DNA of 64,000 bases from an uncultured Curvibacter sp. (GTDB taxonomy: Bacteria; Pseudomonadota; Gammaproteobacteria; Burkholderiales; Burkholderiaceae_C): contig CAIKMN010000029.1 in NCBI GenBank assembly GCA_903828535.1, positions 1-64,000 of the forward strand. Direction: 5' to 3'. A model generated the notes under the pieces. It was given only the letters and a program-made list of their open reading frames with translations, was not told where the DNA came from and ran no database searches. The position numbers were made by a program, and so were the translations under genes. Shown here piece by piece: positions 44,201 through 53,499 of this stretch; within the stretch, counting starts at the first letter, position 1, and every line of letters begins with the position of its first letter.

Positions 44201-46152
44201 GCCACACGATTCACAACAACGGCTCGTCTTCTGGCCTGATTTGGAAGCTCATGATCGCCCCTGCCGTGGTGGTGCTTTTGCTCATTGCTTTTGGCATCTT
44301 CAGTTACGCCAATTTGAACAAAGTTCAAAAAGACACGGCTGAATTGAACCTGGCTGTCAACACCGAACGCTTGGCGCAAGAAGCGGAAGCCACCACCAAC
44401 GCCATGCACGCCGTGGCCTACCGTGCCTACAGCATGGTCACCAGCAAGGACGAAGCGGCTGTCAAAAAGGGGCTCAACATGATGGTGCGCCAAACTTCGG
44501 TCATGAACGATTTGAAGTTCTCCTTGGGCACCCTTGAAGACCCTAAATTTGCGGCCACCGTAGAAAAGTTCAATCTGTACGCGGCTGAAATCAAGTTGGC
44601 GGGCGCCGAATTGGCCAGCAACCCCAGCCAAGCCCTGGACCACATTCAAGCGGCTGAGCAGCATTACGACGGGCTCATCACCGAACTCCTGCTGTTGGGC
44701 TCAGAAGGCCGCATTCATGCTGAATCCATCCGCGAGGAAATGGACAAAAGCCTGGTATTTTTGAAGCTGTCTGTGCTGGGCCTCCTGGTCTTGGCCACGG
44801 GGGTCGGCTTGTTGGTCTCCATGTGGGTGTCCCGCTTGGTGGCCAAACCCCTGACGCAGATGCAAGCAAAAATAGCTGAGATTGAGCGAACCAATGATTT
44901 TTCTTTGCGCGTCAACATCACCAGCCACGATGAAGTGGGCCAAACCGCCCGCTCCGTCAACGCCCTCTTGTCTACGCTTCAAAGTTCGGTACAAGAAGTC
45001 AATGGGGTCATGACGGCGGTCTCAAAAGGCGACTTGGATCAACGTGTGCATGCCGATTTGCGCGGCGACATGGGCCAATTAAAAGACGCCATGAACCAAA
45101 GCTTGGACAGCGTCCAAAAGACCATGAATGTGGTGGACGATGCCATGCAGGCATTGCAAAAAGGTGATTTTTCCAGCCACATTAATTTGCAAGGTTTAGA
45201 AGGCCAGTACCTCAGCACCTTGCAACAAGCCTCTGACGCCATGTCTTCGTTGTCCACCATGCTGAACGATGTCGGCACGGTCATGGACAAGGTTTCTAAA
45301 GGCCAGCTCAATGTGAGCGTCACAGCACAAGGCCAAGGCGACTTGGGCCGTTTGAAATTCAACATCAACCAATCCTTGCAAACCTTGCGCGAGGCCATGC
45401 ACGCCATCAACGGCAACGCCCGTCAAGTGGCTGCAGCCTCAGAGCAAACCAGCCATGCGGTGGGCCAAATTTCTGACGGCGCCCAAAACCAAACCCATGC
45501 CATCAGCCAAGTGGCAACAGCCGTGCGCCAAACCGTCACCACGGTTTCTGAAGTCTCGCGCAACACCGAATTGGCGAGCCAGAAGTCGCGTCAATCATTC
45601 CTGGCGGTTCGCTCCAGCATGGCCAAAATGGAAGACATGGTGGCCTTGGTCAACAACATTGCCTCTAATTCAGAAAAGATCAACAAAATCACCGAGGTCA
45701 TCGAAGGCATCGCCAACAAAACCAATTTATTGTCTTTGAATGCGGCCATCGAAGCCGCTCGCGCCGGTGAACACGGCAAAGGTTTTGCCGTGGTGGCCGA
45801 TGAGGTGGGCAAATTGGCGGTGAACAGCGCCCAAAGTTCGCAAGAAATTGCCTTGTTGGTCAAACAAGCGGTGGACGAGGCCAACCAAGCCGTCACTTCT
45901 GTTTTCCAAGTCAGCCAAGAGATGGGCAACATCGAACGCGGCACCCAAGAAACCGACGACATGCTGCAACGCATCGCTGTGGCCCTCGAGGAACAGAGTG
46001 CGGCGGTTGAACAGATCAACGCCAACTTGACCAATGTCGATCAAATTGCGCAGTCCAACGCCTCGGCCTCGGAAGAAATCACCGCCACGGTGATAGAGCT
46101 GGCCAAAATTGCCGACAACACCCGGCGTCAAGTCGATCAATTCAAACTTTAA
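44197..46152 (+). CDS. Methyl-accepting chemotaxis protein with four-helix sensor and poly-HAMP
   Basis: 651 residues. TM1 about 15-38, a helical periplasmic part about 40-188 (four-helix-bundle type), TM2 about 190-211, then a HAMP domain and about three further HAMP-like units to about residue 405, each with a V-x-K-G-D/Q-L element ([33 protein letters not shown]). The signalling domain has the class hairpin tip [24 protein letters not shown]. It ends in VDQFKL, not a CheR-docking pentapeptide. A ggagg ribosome-binding site precedes the start, which overlaps the Cache gene stop by 4 bases. Confidence 0.95.
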   Translation: MSHTIHNNGSSSGLIWKLMIAPAVVVLLLIAFGIFSYANLNKVQKDTAELNLAVNTERLAQEAEATTNAMHAVAYRAYSMVTSKDEAAVKKGLNMMVRQTSVMNDLKFSLGTLEDPKFAATVEKFNLYAAEIKLAGAELASNPSQALDHIQAAEQHYDGLITELLLLGSEGRIHAESIREEMDKSLVFLKLSVLGLLVLATGVGLLVSMWVSRLVAKPLTQMQAKIAEIERTNDFSLRVNITSHDEVGQTARSVNALLSTLQSSVQEVNGVMTAVSKGDLDQRVHADLRGDMGQLKDAMNQSLDSVQKTMNVVDDAMQALQKGDFSSHINLQGLEGQYLSTLQQASDAMSSLSTMLNDVGTVMDKVSKGQLNVSVTAQGQGDLGRLKFNINQSLQTLREAMHAINGNARQVAAASEQTSHAVGQISDGAQNQTHAISQVATAVRQTVTTVSEVSRNTELASQKSRQSFLAVRSSMAKMEDMVALVNNIASNSEKINKITEVIEGIANKTNLLSLNAAIEAARAGEHGKGFAVVADEVGKLAVNSAQSSQEIALLVKQAVDEANQAVTSVFQVSQEMGNIERGTQETDDMLQRIAVALEEQSAAVEQINANLTNVDQIAQSNASASEEITATVIELAKIADNTRRQVDQFKL

Positions 46153-46196
46153 TTCACACAAGAGCGTCCAAAACGCCTAGCCACAGGTCCCTCCCC

Positions 46197-48194
46197 ATGA
46201 AAGTCAAAACCCGTTTAATGGTGGGCGGCCTTATCAGCCTGCTCAGCCTCGCTCTGCTGGCCTTGATTGCCCTCTCAGTGCAAAAATCTTCCTTGTTGGA
46301 AGAGCGCAAACTGAAGACACGCCACCTGGTTGAAAACACCGTCACCTTGGTGGACTTTTTCTACAAACGACAACAAGCAGGCGAACTCACGCCCGAAGCC
46401 GCACAAGAAGCCGCCATTGCCGCCGTCAAAGCCATTCGCTATGACGGCAAAGAGTATTTTTGGCTGCATGACGCCAGCATGCCCACCCCCAAAATGATCA
46501 TGCACCCCACGGCGCCCGCCTTGGACGGCAGGGTCATGAGCGATCCCAAGTTCAACAGCGCCATTGAGCAACAGGCCGGTACGGATGGCCCACTGGTCAA
46601 CATCTCTGGCCAGAATATTTTTACCGCCATGAACGCTGTGGTGGCACAAAAGGGCATGGGCTACGTTACCTACAACTGGACCAAGCCCAAAGAAGGCGGC
46701 GGCGCCAGCGCCGAGGTTTACCCCAAACTGTCCTTTGTGAAAAAGACCGCTGGCTGGGATTGGGTGGTCGGTTCGGGCATTTACATCGATGACCTGGAAA
46801 AGAAATATTGGGAACTCGCCTCCCAGTTTGCGGTGGTGGGTCTGATCGCTCTGTTGCTCTTGGTGGCCGTGATTCGTTGGGAAGTGAATGGCATCACACG
46901 TCCTTTAGAGGCTTTGCGAAAAGCCGTTTTAGAGACCGAGCAAACGGCTGACTTTTCACGTCAAGTCAAAGTGAACTCCAACGACGAAGTGGGCGAAACC
47001 GCTCAGGCCTTCAACAAATTGCTGGCCATGCAAAAACGCGCCATGGACGAAGTGAACCTGGTGGTGAGCGCCCTCGCTGCAGGCGATTTTGAGCAACGCA
47101 TCCAAGCGCCCTTGAATGGTGATTTGGCCATGATGAAAGACCAAGTCAATGCCTGCGCTCAAAGCGTCAAAGTCACCATGGACGCCTTGCAAGAGGTGAT
47201 GGAGGCCTTGGCCAATGGCGACTTTACCCAACGCATGTCGGCCGCCGTCAAGGGGGAGGTTCGTCAAGCCGTTGACCACGCGATGCAGGCCACGCAAAGC
47301 TTGCTGGACGACGCGGGGCGTGTCATGCAAGGCGTCTCCAACGGCGACTTGACGGCCCGCGTCACGGCCGAAGGACGCGGCGATTTGGCCCGCCTCAAGA
47401 CCGACATCAACCATTCTTTGGACACGCTGGGGCGCGCCATGCGCAACATCAGCAACAACACGCGCCAAGTCGCCGCCGCGTCCAGTCAAACCAGCCAGGC
47501 CATCAGCCAAATCAGCGACGGCGCGCAAAACCAAATGCACGCCATTGGGCAATTGGTGACCGCGGTCAAAGAAACCGCCGCGTCGGTCAGCGATGTGAGT
47601 CGCAACACCGAGGCGGCCAGCTCGAAGTCGAAAGAGTCGGTGGCCATTGTTCGCAGCAGCAAAGACCTGATGAACAAAATGGTCGATGTGGTGAATGGCA
47701 TTGCGGTGAATTCGGAGCGCATCAATAAAATCACCGAAGTCATTGAAGCCATTGCCAACAAAACCAATTTGCTCTCTTTGAACGCGGCCATCGAAGCGGC
47801 CCGCGCTGGTGAACACGGCAAAGGCTTCTCGGTGGTGGCCGAAGAGGTGGGCAAATTAGCGGCCTCCAGCGCCGAGAGCACACAAGAAATCACGGCACTG
47901 GTTCAACAAGCGGTGAGTGAAGCCAAAGCCGCCGTGGAAACCGTGCGCGAGGTCAACTTGGGCATGGAACGCATCGAGCAAGGCGCTAATGAAGCCGACG
48001 GCATGATGCATCGCATTTCAGCAGCCCTTGAGCAACAAAGTGAGGCGGTGCGCGCCATCAATGCCAATGTGATTAATCTGAATGCGATTGCAGAATCGAA
48101 TGCCGCCGCTTCAGAGGAAATCACCGCGACGGTGATGGAGCTGTCCAAGATTGCCGATGGCACGCGCCAAGAAGTCGATCAATTCAAGAGCTAA
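46197..48194 (+). CDS. Methyl-accepting chemotaxis protein with single-Cache sensor and poly-HAMP
   Basis: 665 residues. TM1 about 8-28; a periplasmic single Cache (sCache_2) domain about 35-195 with the typical [23 protein letters not shown] and [18 protein letters not shown]2 about 207-228; then four HAMP-like units to about 420 ([33 protein letters not shown]); then the signalling domain with the hairpin tip [24 protein letters not shown]. From family knowledge, sCache_2 receptors often sense small carboxylates; the ligand here is unknown. It ends in VDQFKS. It follows the other receptor gene by 44 bases. Confidence 0.95.
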   Translation: MKVKTRLMVGGLISLLSLALLALIALSVQKSSLLEERKLKTRHLVENTVTLVDFFYKRQQAGELTPEAAQEAAIAAVKAIRYDGKEYFWLHDASMPTPKMIMHPTAPALDGRVMSDPKFNSAIEQQAGTDGPLVNISGQNIFTAMNAVVAQKGMGYVTYNWTKPKEGGGASAEVYPKLSFVKKTAGWDWVVGSGIYIDDLEKKYWELASQFAVVGLIALLLLVAVIRWEVNGITRPLEALRKAVLETEQTADFSRQVKVNSNDEVGETAQAFNKLLAMQKRAMDEVNLVVSALAAGDFEQRIQAPLNGDLAMMKDQVNACAQSVKVTMDALQEVMEALANGDFTQRMSAAVKGEVRQAVDHAMQATQSLLDDAGRVMQGVSNGDLTARVTAEGRGDLARLKTDINHSLDTLGRAMRNISNNTRQVAAASSQTSQAISQISDGAQNQMHAIGQLVTAVKETAASVSDVSRNTEAASSKSKESVAIVRSSKDLMNKMVDVVNGIAVNSERINKITEVIEAIANKTNLLSLNAAIEAARAGEHGKGFSVVAEEVGKLAASSAESTQEITALVQQAVSEAKAAVETVREVNLGMERIEQGANEADGMMHRISAALEQQSEAVRAINANVINLNAIAESNAAASEEITATVMELSKIADGTRQEVDQFKS

Positions 48195-48200
48195 ATTTAA

Positions 48201-48227
48201 CCAGCGCCCGTTCCGACCTGGTGCTGG
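48201..48227 (+). other. Hairpin between the receptor gene and queE
   Basis: ccagcgcc (48201-48208) can pair with ggtgctgg (48220-48227), 8 bp with one G-U pair and an 11-base loop. No T run follows, so it is not a typical terminator. It ends 19 bases before the queE start and could influence queE expression. I saw no preQ1-riboswitch features. Confidence 0.35.
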
Positions 48228-48246
48228 CTTCTGCGAAAATTGGCGG

Positions 48247-48942
48247 ATGGCCTACACCGTCAAAGAAATTTTTTATACCTTGCAGGGCGAAGGCGCCCAA
48301 GCAGGACGGCCTGCCGTATTCTGCCGTTTCGCGGGTTGTAACCTGTGGTCCGGTCGTGAAGAGGACCGTGCCAGCGCGGCCTGCCCATTTTGTGACACCG
48401 ACTTTGTCGGCACCAATGGCGTTGGTGGGGGCAAATTCAGTGACGCCAAGTCCCTGGCTCATCGCATCGCCGCCGAATGGCCGGGCGCCTCTGCGCACGC
48501 CAAGGCGCAGCGCTTCGTGGTCCTGACTGGCGGCGAACCTTTGCTGCAAGTCGATGAAGCCTTGACCGCCGCCTTGCACGCCGAGGGCTTTACCGTGGCT
48601 GTCGAGACCAACGGCACCCAAATCCCCCCGCCCGGCATCGATTGGTTGTGCGTCAGCCCCAAGGGACAGGCCAAAGTGGTGGTCACCCAAGGTCAAGAAT
48701 TGAAGCTGGTTTATCCACAGACCGAAGCCCCACCCCAACGGTTTGAAGACTTGGACTTCGATTTCTTTTACTTGCAACCGCAAGACCCCCACTTTGCTTT
48801 GACGTCTCCATCGCCTGTCCTCAACCGATCCACAAGCCAAAGCCTGGCACAAGCCAACACGCAGGCCTGCATTGACTATTGCCGGGCCCATCCGCAATGG
48901 CGTTTGAGTTTGCAATCCCACAAAACGCTGGGTATTCCCTAA
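48247..48942 (+). CDS. queE: 7-carboxy-7-deazaguanine synthase (radical SAM)
   Basis: 231 residues from the ATG at 48247; the frame is open upstream but overlaps the receptor gene. It makes 7-carboxy-7-deazaguanine from carboxytetrahydropterin in queuosine biosynthesis. The [4Fe-4S] motif is the CX14CX2C form (CNLWSGREEDRASAACPFC), as known for Burkholderia QueE. The N terminus is FYTLQGEGAQAGRPAVF, and TGGEPLLQ and ETNGT follow. queD starts 14 bases after its stop, so the two form an operon. Confidence 0.95.
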   Translation: MAYTVKEIFYTLQGEGAQAGRPAVFCRFAGCNLWSGREEDRASAACPFCDTDFVGTNGVGGGKFSDAKSLAHRIAAEWPGASAHAKAQRFVVLTGGEPLLQVDEALTAALHAEGFTVAVETNGTQIPPPGIDWLCVSPKGQAKVVVTQGQELKLVYPQTEAPPQRFEDLDFDFFYLQPQDPHFALTSPSPVLNRSTSQSLAQANTQACIDYCRAHPQWRLSLQSHKTLGIP

Positions 48943-48956
48943 AAAAAACTTGCTCG

Positions 48957-49343
48957 ATGATTTACGAACTCAGTCAACGCTTTTATTTTGAAGCCGCCCA
49001 CACCCTGCATCGAAGCATCGAGGCGGAAGGCAGTCGCCGCATCCATGGCCACACTTACCATGTCGAAGTCACACTCAGAGGAACCCCCATCAGCAAGGGC
49101 GGCTCAGACGGCTTTGAGAGCGGTATGTTGATGGACTTGGGACGGTTTCGTGCGGCTTTGGAACCTGTGCGTCAACAACTCGACCATCACTACTTGGACG
49201 AAGTGGCCGACTTGGGCAGGCCAACGCTTGAAAATCTGTGTGCCTACCTGCACCAACAATTAAAAACCACCTTGCCCTTGATCCACAAAATCAGCATTGA
49301 ACGCCCCGCCAGTGGCGATCGATGCACCTTGTATGCAAATTAA
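48957..49343 (+). CDS. queD: 6-carboxytetrahydropterin synthase (PTPS family), Ser at the usual Cys position
   Basis: 128 residues from the ATG at 48957. The zinc-binding His are present in FEAAH (His15) and HGHTYHV (His30, His32), and LDHHYLDE holds the paired catalytic His. The C terminus (ISIERPASGDRCTLY) keeps the Glu of the triad. E. coli QueD has a catalytic Cys four residues before the first His of HGH; here that position is Ser26 (GSRRIHGH). Despite this, its place right after queE supports the queuosine role. The start has no clear Shine-Dalgarno sequence. Confidence 0.85.
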   Translation: MIYELSQRFYFEAAHTLHRSIEAEGSRRIHGHTYHVEVTLRGTPISKGGSDGFESGMLMDLGRFRAALEPVRQQLDHHYLDEVADLGRPTLENLCAYLHQQLKTTLPLIHKISIERPASGDRCTLYAN

Positions 49344-49367
49344 CCCCTGCTGCCTTAGGAGATCAGA

Positions 49368-50138
49368 ATGAATGCCTCAAAAGTCTGTCTGGTTATCGGC
49401 GCCGGAGACGCCACCGGGGGCGCTGTGGCCAAGCGTTTTGCACGTGAGGGCTACACCGTTTGCGTGACCCGCAGAACTTTAGAAAAACTGCAGCCACTGG
49501 TGGATGAAATCAAAAGCACGGGTGGCCAAGTGCATGGTTTTGGCTCCGACGCGCGACAGGAAGAAGAGGTCGTGTCCTTGGTCGAGCACATTGAAACCAC
49601 CATTGGCCCGATTGAGGTGATGGTCTTCAACATTGGCGCGAATTCACCCAACAGCATCCTGACCGAAACCGCCCGCAGGTACACCAAGATGTGGGAAATG
49701 ACCTGCTTGGCCGGATTTTTGGTCGGTCGTGAAGTGGCCAAACGCATGGTTCAAAGACCCAACCAGACCCATTCAGAAATTGGCGTGCTGGGTCAGCGCC
49801 ATAAGGGCACCCTCATCTTTACAGGCGCCACAGCCTCCCTTCGCGGCAGTGCGCATTTCGCAGGTTTTTCGGGTGGCAAGATGGCCTTGCGCGCCCTGGC
49901 GCAAAGCATGGCGCGAGAACTGGGCCCCATGGGCATCCATGTGGTCCACACCCTCATCGACGGCGCGATCGACACCGAGCTCATCCGAACCTTGTTCCCA
50001 GAGCGCTATGCCCTGAAGGACCAAGGCGGCATCTTGAACCCGGCTCACATCGCCGATGCGTATTGGATGCTGCACCAACAACCGCGCGATGCCTGGACAC
50101 ACGAACTCGACTTACGACCTTATCTAGAAAAGTTTTGA
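49368..50138 (+). CDS. Atypical SDR-family protein with Phe for the catalytic Tyr
   Basis: 256 residues from an ATG with a strong ribosome-binding site (aggag). It has a Rossmann fold with an unusual nucleotide loop (VIGAGDATGGAVAKRFA) instead of TGxxxGIG. In the active-site region (GATASLRGSAHFAGFSGGK) the usual Y-x-x-x-K reads F-S-G-G-K. The Lys is kept, the Tyr is not. The rest (ALAQSMARELGPMGIHV) is classical. I think this is a widespread variant subgroup without a known substrate; it may have lost or changed catalysis. The next gene starts 20 bases after its stop and is likely cotranscribed. Confidence 0.85.
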   Translation: MNASKVCLVIGAGDATGGAVAKRFAREGYTVCVTRRTLEKLQPLVDEIKSTGGQVHGFGSDARQEEEVVSLVEHIETTIGPIEVMVFNIGANSPNSILTETARRYTKMWEMTCLAGFLVGREVAKRMVQRPNQTHSEIGVLGQRHKGTLIFTGATASLRGSAHFAGFSGGKMALRALAQSMARELGPMGIHVVHTLIDGAIDTELIRTLFPERYALKDQGGILNPAHIADAYWMLHQQPRDAWTHELDLRPYLEKF

Positions 50139-50158
50139 TTAAAAAAACGGAGATGACC

Positions 50159-50752
50159 ATGGCCTCGCATTTTGATTTTTATTTCGACTTTGGCAGCCTC
50201 GCCTCTTACCTCGCCCACACGCAATTGCCAAAAATAAGCGCTGAAACAGGGGCCGCGCCCGTCATGCGCCCGATGTTGTTGGGGGGTGTTTTCCAAGCGA
50301 CAGGCAACGCCTCCCCCATGTCGGTACCCGCCAAAGGCCGTTACGTCTTTACCGACATGAAGCGCTTTGCCGACGAATACGGTGTGCCATTGGCCATGAA
50401 CCCCCACTTTCCCATCATCACCACCACCTTGATGCGGGGCGCTACCGCCATTCAAAAACAAGAGCCTGCGAATTTTCAACGCTATATGGACGCCGTTTAC
50501 CGCGCCATTTGGGTCGATGGCCTCAACCTCAACGACCCTGACGTGGTGGGCCAAGTGTTGACACAAGCCGGTTTTGACGCCGCGAAAGTCTTGGCAATGG
50601 CCAACGACCCTGCCACCAAAGACCAGTTAAAAGCCGTGACGATGACGGCGGTGGAGCGCGGTGTTTTTGGCGCCCCCACCTTCTTTGTGGGCGATCAGAT
50701 GTTTTGGGGGCAAGACCGCATTGAGCAGGTCAAAAAAGCACTAATGCATTAA
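50159..50752 (+). CDS. DsbA-family / 2-hydroxychromene-2-carboxylate isomerase-like protein
   Basis: 197 residues from the ATG at 50159, with ggag 6 bases before it; an ATG two codons upstream is too close to that site. Thioredoxin-fold kappa-class GST/HCCA-isomerase type: FDFYFDFGSLASYLAH at the start, with Ser at the glutathione-activating position and no CxxC, and VFGAPTFFVGDQMFWGQDR near the end. These enzymes isomerise hydroxychromene carboxylates in aromatic degradation or act as glutathione-dependent isomerases. The real substrate is unknown. The 3' end overlaps the opposite DUF1345 gene by 12 bases. Confidence 0.88.
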   Translation: MASHFDFYFDFGSLASYLAHTQLPKISAETGAAPVMRPMLLGGVFQATGNASPMSVPAKGRYVFTDMKRFADEYGVPLAMNPHFPIITTTLMRGATAIQKQEPANFQRYMDAVYRAIWVDGLNLNDPDVVGQVLTQAGFDAAKVLAMANDPATKDQLKAVTMTAVERGVFGAPTFFVGDQMFWGQDRIEQVKKALMH

Positions 50753-51379
50753 GCCCGAGGCGACATTGATCGCCAAAGCCAGGATCACCATGTTGAAGGC
50801 AAACGACAACAGGCTTTGGCCCATCACCAAACGCCGCATCCCGCCTGTGGCGACGGCGATGTCAGAAACCTGGGCGCACATGCCGATGCCACAGGAAAAA
50901 TACAAGAAGTCCATGTAATCCGGGTTTTCGTTGCCAGGAAACAGCAGGTCTTTTTGATCGCGGGTCAGGTAAAAAATGTGGGCGTAGCGAAAAGCAAATA
51001 CCGTGTGAATCAACAGCCAAGATTCCGCCAAACCAAACAAGCACAACATCAAATGACCAAAGCGTTGCAGGGCGTCTTCGGTGTTGGCGTTGTTCAAAAG
51101 GTAAGCAATGCTGGCCACACTGAAGAGCCAAGCCAAGCTCAAACCCACAAAAATGATCCGAGGCGACGGATCCAAGGTGACAATTCGCTCCTTGGTTTGT
51201 GCCGCGTTCAAATGGAAAGCCAGCGCCCAAAAATGTCCAAGTAACCAAAAACAACCCAAACCCCATGCCAACAAGCCCCGAGTGGGCCAAGAAAAGGGCA
51301 GCAACAGACAACCGATCCCCACCAACGTCGCCACCATCAAATGTTGATACAGGGGCCGGAGATGAAAAGTGAAGCGCAT
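50741..51379 (-). CDS. DUF1345 inner-membrane protein
   Basis: 212 residues from the ATG at 51379; an ATG at 51442 is an alternative but its extension is polar and lacks a ribosome-binding site. About five hydrophobic segments are visible. The family hallmark is present: an aromatic stretch with Tyr/Phe followed by DYMDFLYFSCGIGMCAQVSDIAV. The function of the family is unknown. It is convergent with the HCCA-isomerase-like gene (12-base tail overlap) and divergent from the YciA-type thioesterase gene. Confidence 0.82.
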   Translation of the reverse strand: MRFTFHLRPLYQHLMVATLVGIGCLLLPFSWPTRGLLAWGLGCFWLLGHFWALAFHLNAAQTKERIVTLDPSPRIIFVGLSLAWLFSVASIAYLLNNANTEDALQRFGHLMLCLFGLAESWLLIHTVFAFRYAHIFYLTRDQKDLLFPGNENPDYMDFLYFSCGIGMCAQVSDIAVATGGMRRLVMGQSLLSFAFNMVILALAINVASGLMH

Positions 51380-51442
51380 GGCGTGAGGGGGTTGCAGTCT
51401 GTAGGAAGCGGAATGGAGGATGCAGTGAGTCTTGATTGGCAT

Positions 51443-51455
51443 TTGATAATATCAA
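51443..51455. promoter_or_regulatory. 13-base palindrome in the divergent region
   Basis: ttgataatatcaa is a perfect palindrome around a central a. It lies between the DUF1345 gene and the thioesterase gene, 42 bases upstream of the latter. It could be an operator or chance in AT-rich DNA. Confidence 0.25.
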
Positions 51456-51496
51456 AGCCAACTCATTGATCATCTCACCGTTGATCGGCTCACTTC

Positions 51497-51910
51497 ATGT
51501 CCAACAATCCCTCTCACAAAGTGCCTTTGCCCGTCGATCAGGAGCTGGTACTCAAGGTCATTCCGCTGCCGGCCGACTGCAACGCCAACGGCGATATTTT
51601 TGGCGGGTGGGTCATGGCGCAGGTCGACTTGGCCGGTTCGGTGTTGCCAGCCCGCTTGGCCCGGGGGCGCATTGCCACGGTGGCGGTGAATGAGTTCATC
51701 TTCAAGCAGCCCGTGCGTTTGGGTGACATTTTGAGTTTCTTTGCCACCATCAGCCGCGTGGGGAGAACGTCAGTCACCGTCAAAGTGGAGGTCTTTGCCG
51801 AGCGCCATTTGATGCAAGGCGAATACGTCAAAGTGACCCAAGCCAACCTGACCTATGTGGCGATTGACGAACAGGGTCGCCCACGCCCATTACCGCAAAA
51901 AGCCCCTTGA
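51497..51910 (+). CDS. Acyl-CoA thioesterase, YciA type (hotdog fold)
   Basis: 137 residues. The YciA/BACH signature NANGDIFGGWVMAQVDLAGS contains the catalytic Asn/Asp pattern (GDIFGGW). After it come VNEFIFKQPVRLGD and the SVTVKVEVFAE strand. It hydrolyses short- to medium-chain acyl-CoA in the cytosol. It is hexameric in known members. It is followed after 60 bases by a DHA2 transporter gene. Confidence 0.9.
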   Translation: MSNNPSHKVPLPVDQELVLKVIPLPADCNANGDIFGGWVMAQVDLAGSVLPARLARGRIATVAVNEFIFKQPVRLGDILSFFATISRVGRTSVTVKVEVFAERHLMQGEYVKVTQANLTYVAIDEQGRPRPLPQKAP

Positions 51911-51970
51911 GAACTTTGGGCCCTGTTTGGGCCCTGACAAGGCCATTTTCAAAGTCAATAATGGGCCACG

Positions 51971-53455
51971 ATGACGACCCCTCCATCTGAAGACCCCTCG
52001 AGCCTGCACTCGATGGACCCACTAAACGCTGCCAAGCGCTATTTGCCATGGGTCGTGGCAACGGCGCTTTTCATGGAGCAACTCGACTCAACGATCGTCA
52101 ACACCGGCATTCCCGCCATGTCGGCCAGTTTGGGGGTCAGTCCCTTGAGCTTGAAGGCCGTGGTCACCAGCTACATCTTGGCCTTGGCCGTGAGCATCCC
52201 CGTGAGCGGTTGGTTGGCCGAGCGCTTTGGTTCGAAGCAGGTTTTCATGTCGGCGGTGGCCTTGTTCACCTTGTCGTCTTTGCTCTGTGGCTTGGCGCCG
52301 AGCGCGCCCTTTTTGGTGGCGGCCCGCATTCCGCAAGGCATTGCAGCGGCCATGATGATGCCGGTGGGCCGCATGGCGCTGCTCCACACCTTTGACAAAA
52401 GTGAACTCCTAAAGGCCATGAATTTCGTCATCATCCCCGCTCTGCTGGGGCCCTTGTTGGGGCCGACGGTGGGCGGTTTGATCGTGCATTGGCTGTCTTG
52501 GCGAGACATGTTCTTTGTCAATTTGCCAGTGGGCGTGTTGTTGCTGTTTTTTGCTCAAAAGCACATGCCGAATTTTCAGTCAAAAGAACCTCGCCCTTTG
52601 GATGTGAAGGGTCTGTTGTTGTTTGGCTCGGGGGTGGGCATTTTGTCGTGGTTGCTGGAAATTTTTGGCGAACACGGCTTGAGCAACGCACAAGCCTTGG
52701 TCTGGTTGGTGATTTCTTTAAGCCTCATCGGGGCTTATGGGGTCCACGCCCTGCGCGTGCCCTATCCCTTGCTCAACTTGGCTTTGTTCAAGATTCGCAC
52801 CTTTCGCGTGTCGGTGCTCGGCGGCTTTGTGACGCGCCTTGGGGTCGGGGGGATGCCCTTCTTATTACCGCTTTTGTTTCAAGTGGGTTTGGGCATGCCG
52901 GTCTGGCAATCGGGTTTGTTGATGATGCCCGCTGCATTGGCAGCCATGGGCATGAAGCTGCTGTCCCAACCCATGCTCAAGCGCTGGGGTTACCGCAGCG
53001 TTTTGATGGTGAACACGCTGATGGTGGCCGTGACCATCGCCAGTTACAGCTGGGTCATGCCGGGCAGCCCGCTGATTTTGATCGTGATGCTGGGCATGAT
53101 GATGGGCCTGTTCAATTCACTGCAGTTTTCCAGCATGAACTCCATGGCTTACGCCGATGTGCCTGAAGACGAGTCGGCCATGGCCAGCACGATGGCCAGC
53201 ACCTTGCAGCAAATGTCCATGAGCTTTGGCTTGGCCTGCGGCTCCCTGGTCACGGGCTATTTTTTGGGCGATGTGCCCCAAACCAATGGCGTGGCGGTGA
53301 CCCGTGCGATTCACCATGCGTTTTGGGCTTTGGCGGCCCTGACCGCCCTTTCCTCCCTGTCCTTTTGGCGCTTGCGTCCCTGGGACGGCTCGAGTGTCAG
53401 CGGTGGGCCTGACGAGCGAGAGGCGGACAAAGCATCTGAACATTCTTCGGCTTAA
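51971..53455 (+). CDS. MFS transporter, DHA2 (EmrB/MdtD-like)
   Basis: 494 residues with about 13-14 hydrophobic segments. Helix-1 motif LDSTIVNTGIPAMSASLG and loop GWLAERFGSKQVFMSA are typical of DHA2; the motif C-like stretch PALLGPLLGPTVGGL is in helix 5. A drug or metabolite exporter driven by the proton gradient; the substrate is unknown. No EmrA-type membrane-fusion gene is adjacent. It is the first of two DHA2 genes within 5 kb. Confidence 0.9.
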   Translation: MTTPPSEDPSSLHSMDPLNAAKRYLPWVVATALFMEQLDSTIVNTGIPAMSASLGVSPLSLKAVVTSYILALAVSIPVSGWLAERFGSKQVFMSAVALFTLSSLLCGLAPSAPFLVAARIPQGIAAAMMMPVGRMALLHTFDKSELLKAMNFVIIPALLGPLLGPTVGGLIVHWLSWRDMFFVNLPVGVLLLFFAQKHMPNFQSKEPRPLDVKGLLLFGSGVGILSWLLEIFGEHGLSNAQALVWLVISLSLIGAYGVHALRVPYPLLNLALFKIRTFRVSVLGGFVTRLGVGGMPFLLPLLFQVGLGMPVWQSGLLMMPAALAAMGMKLLSQPMLKRWGYRSVLMVNTLMVAVTIASYSWVMPGSPLILIVMLGMMMGLFNSLQFSSMNSMAYADVPEDESAMASTMASTLQQMSMSFGLACGSLVTGYFLGDVPQTNGVAVTRAIHHAFWALAALTALSSLSFWRLRPWDGSSVSGGPDEREADKASEHSSA

Positions 53456-53499
53456 GTGTTGACGCCAGCACCCCATTGAAGATCGCTAAATAAAGGACA

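Noticed and set aside
48195-48246. PreQ1 riboswitch upstream of queE
   Set aside because: The region is only 52 bases, contains a simple hairpin, and lacks the purine-rich tail and pseudoknot pattern of preQ1 aptamers.
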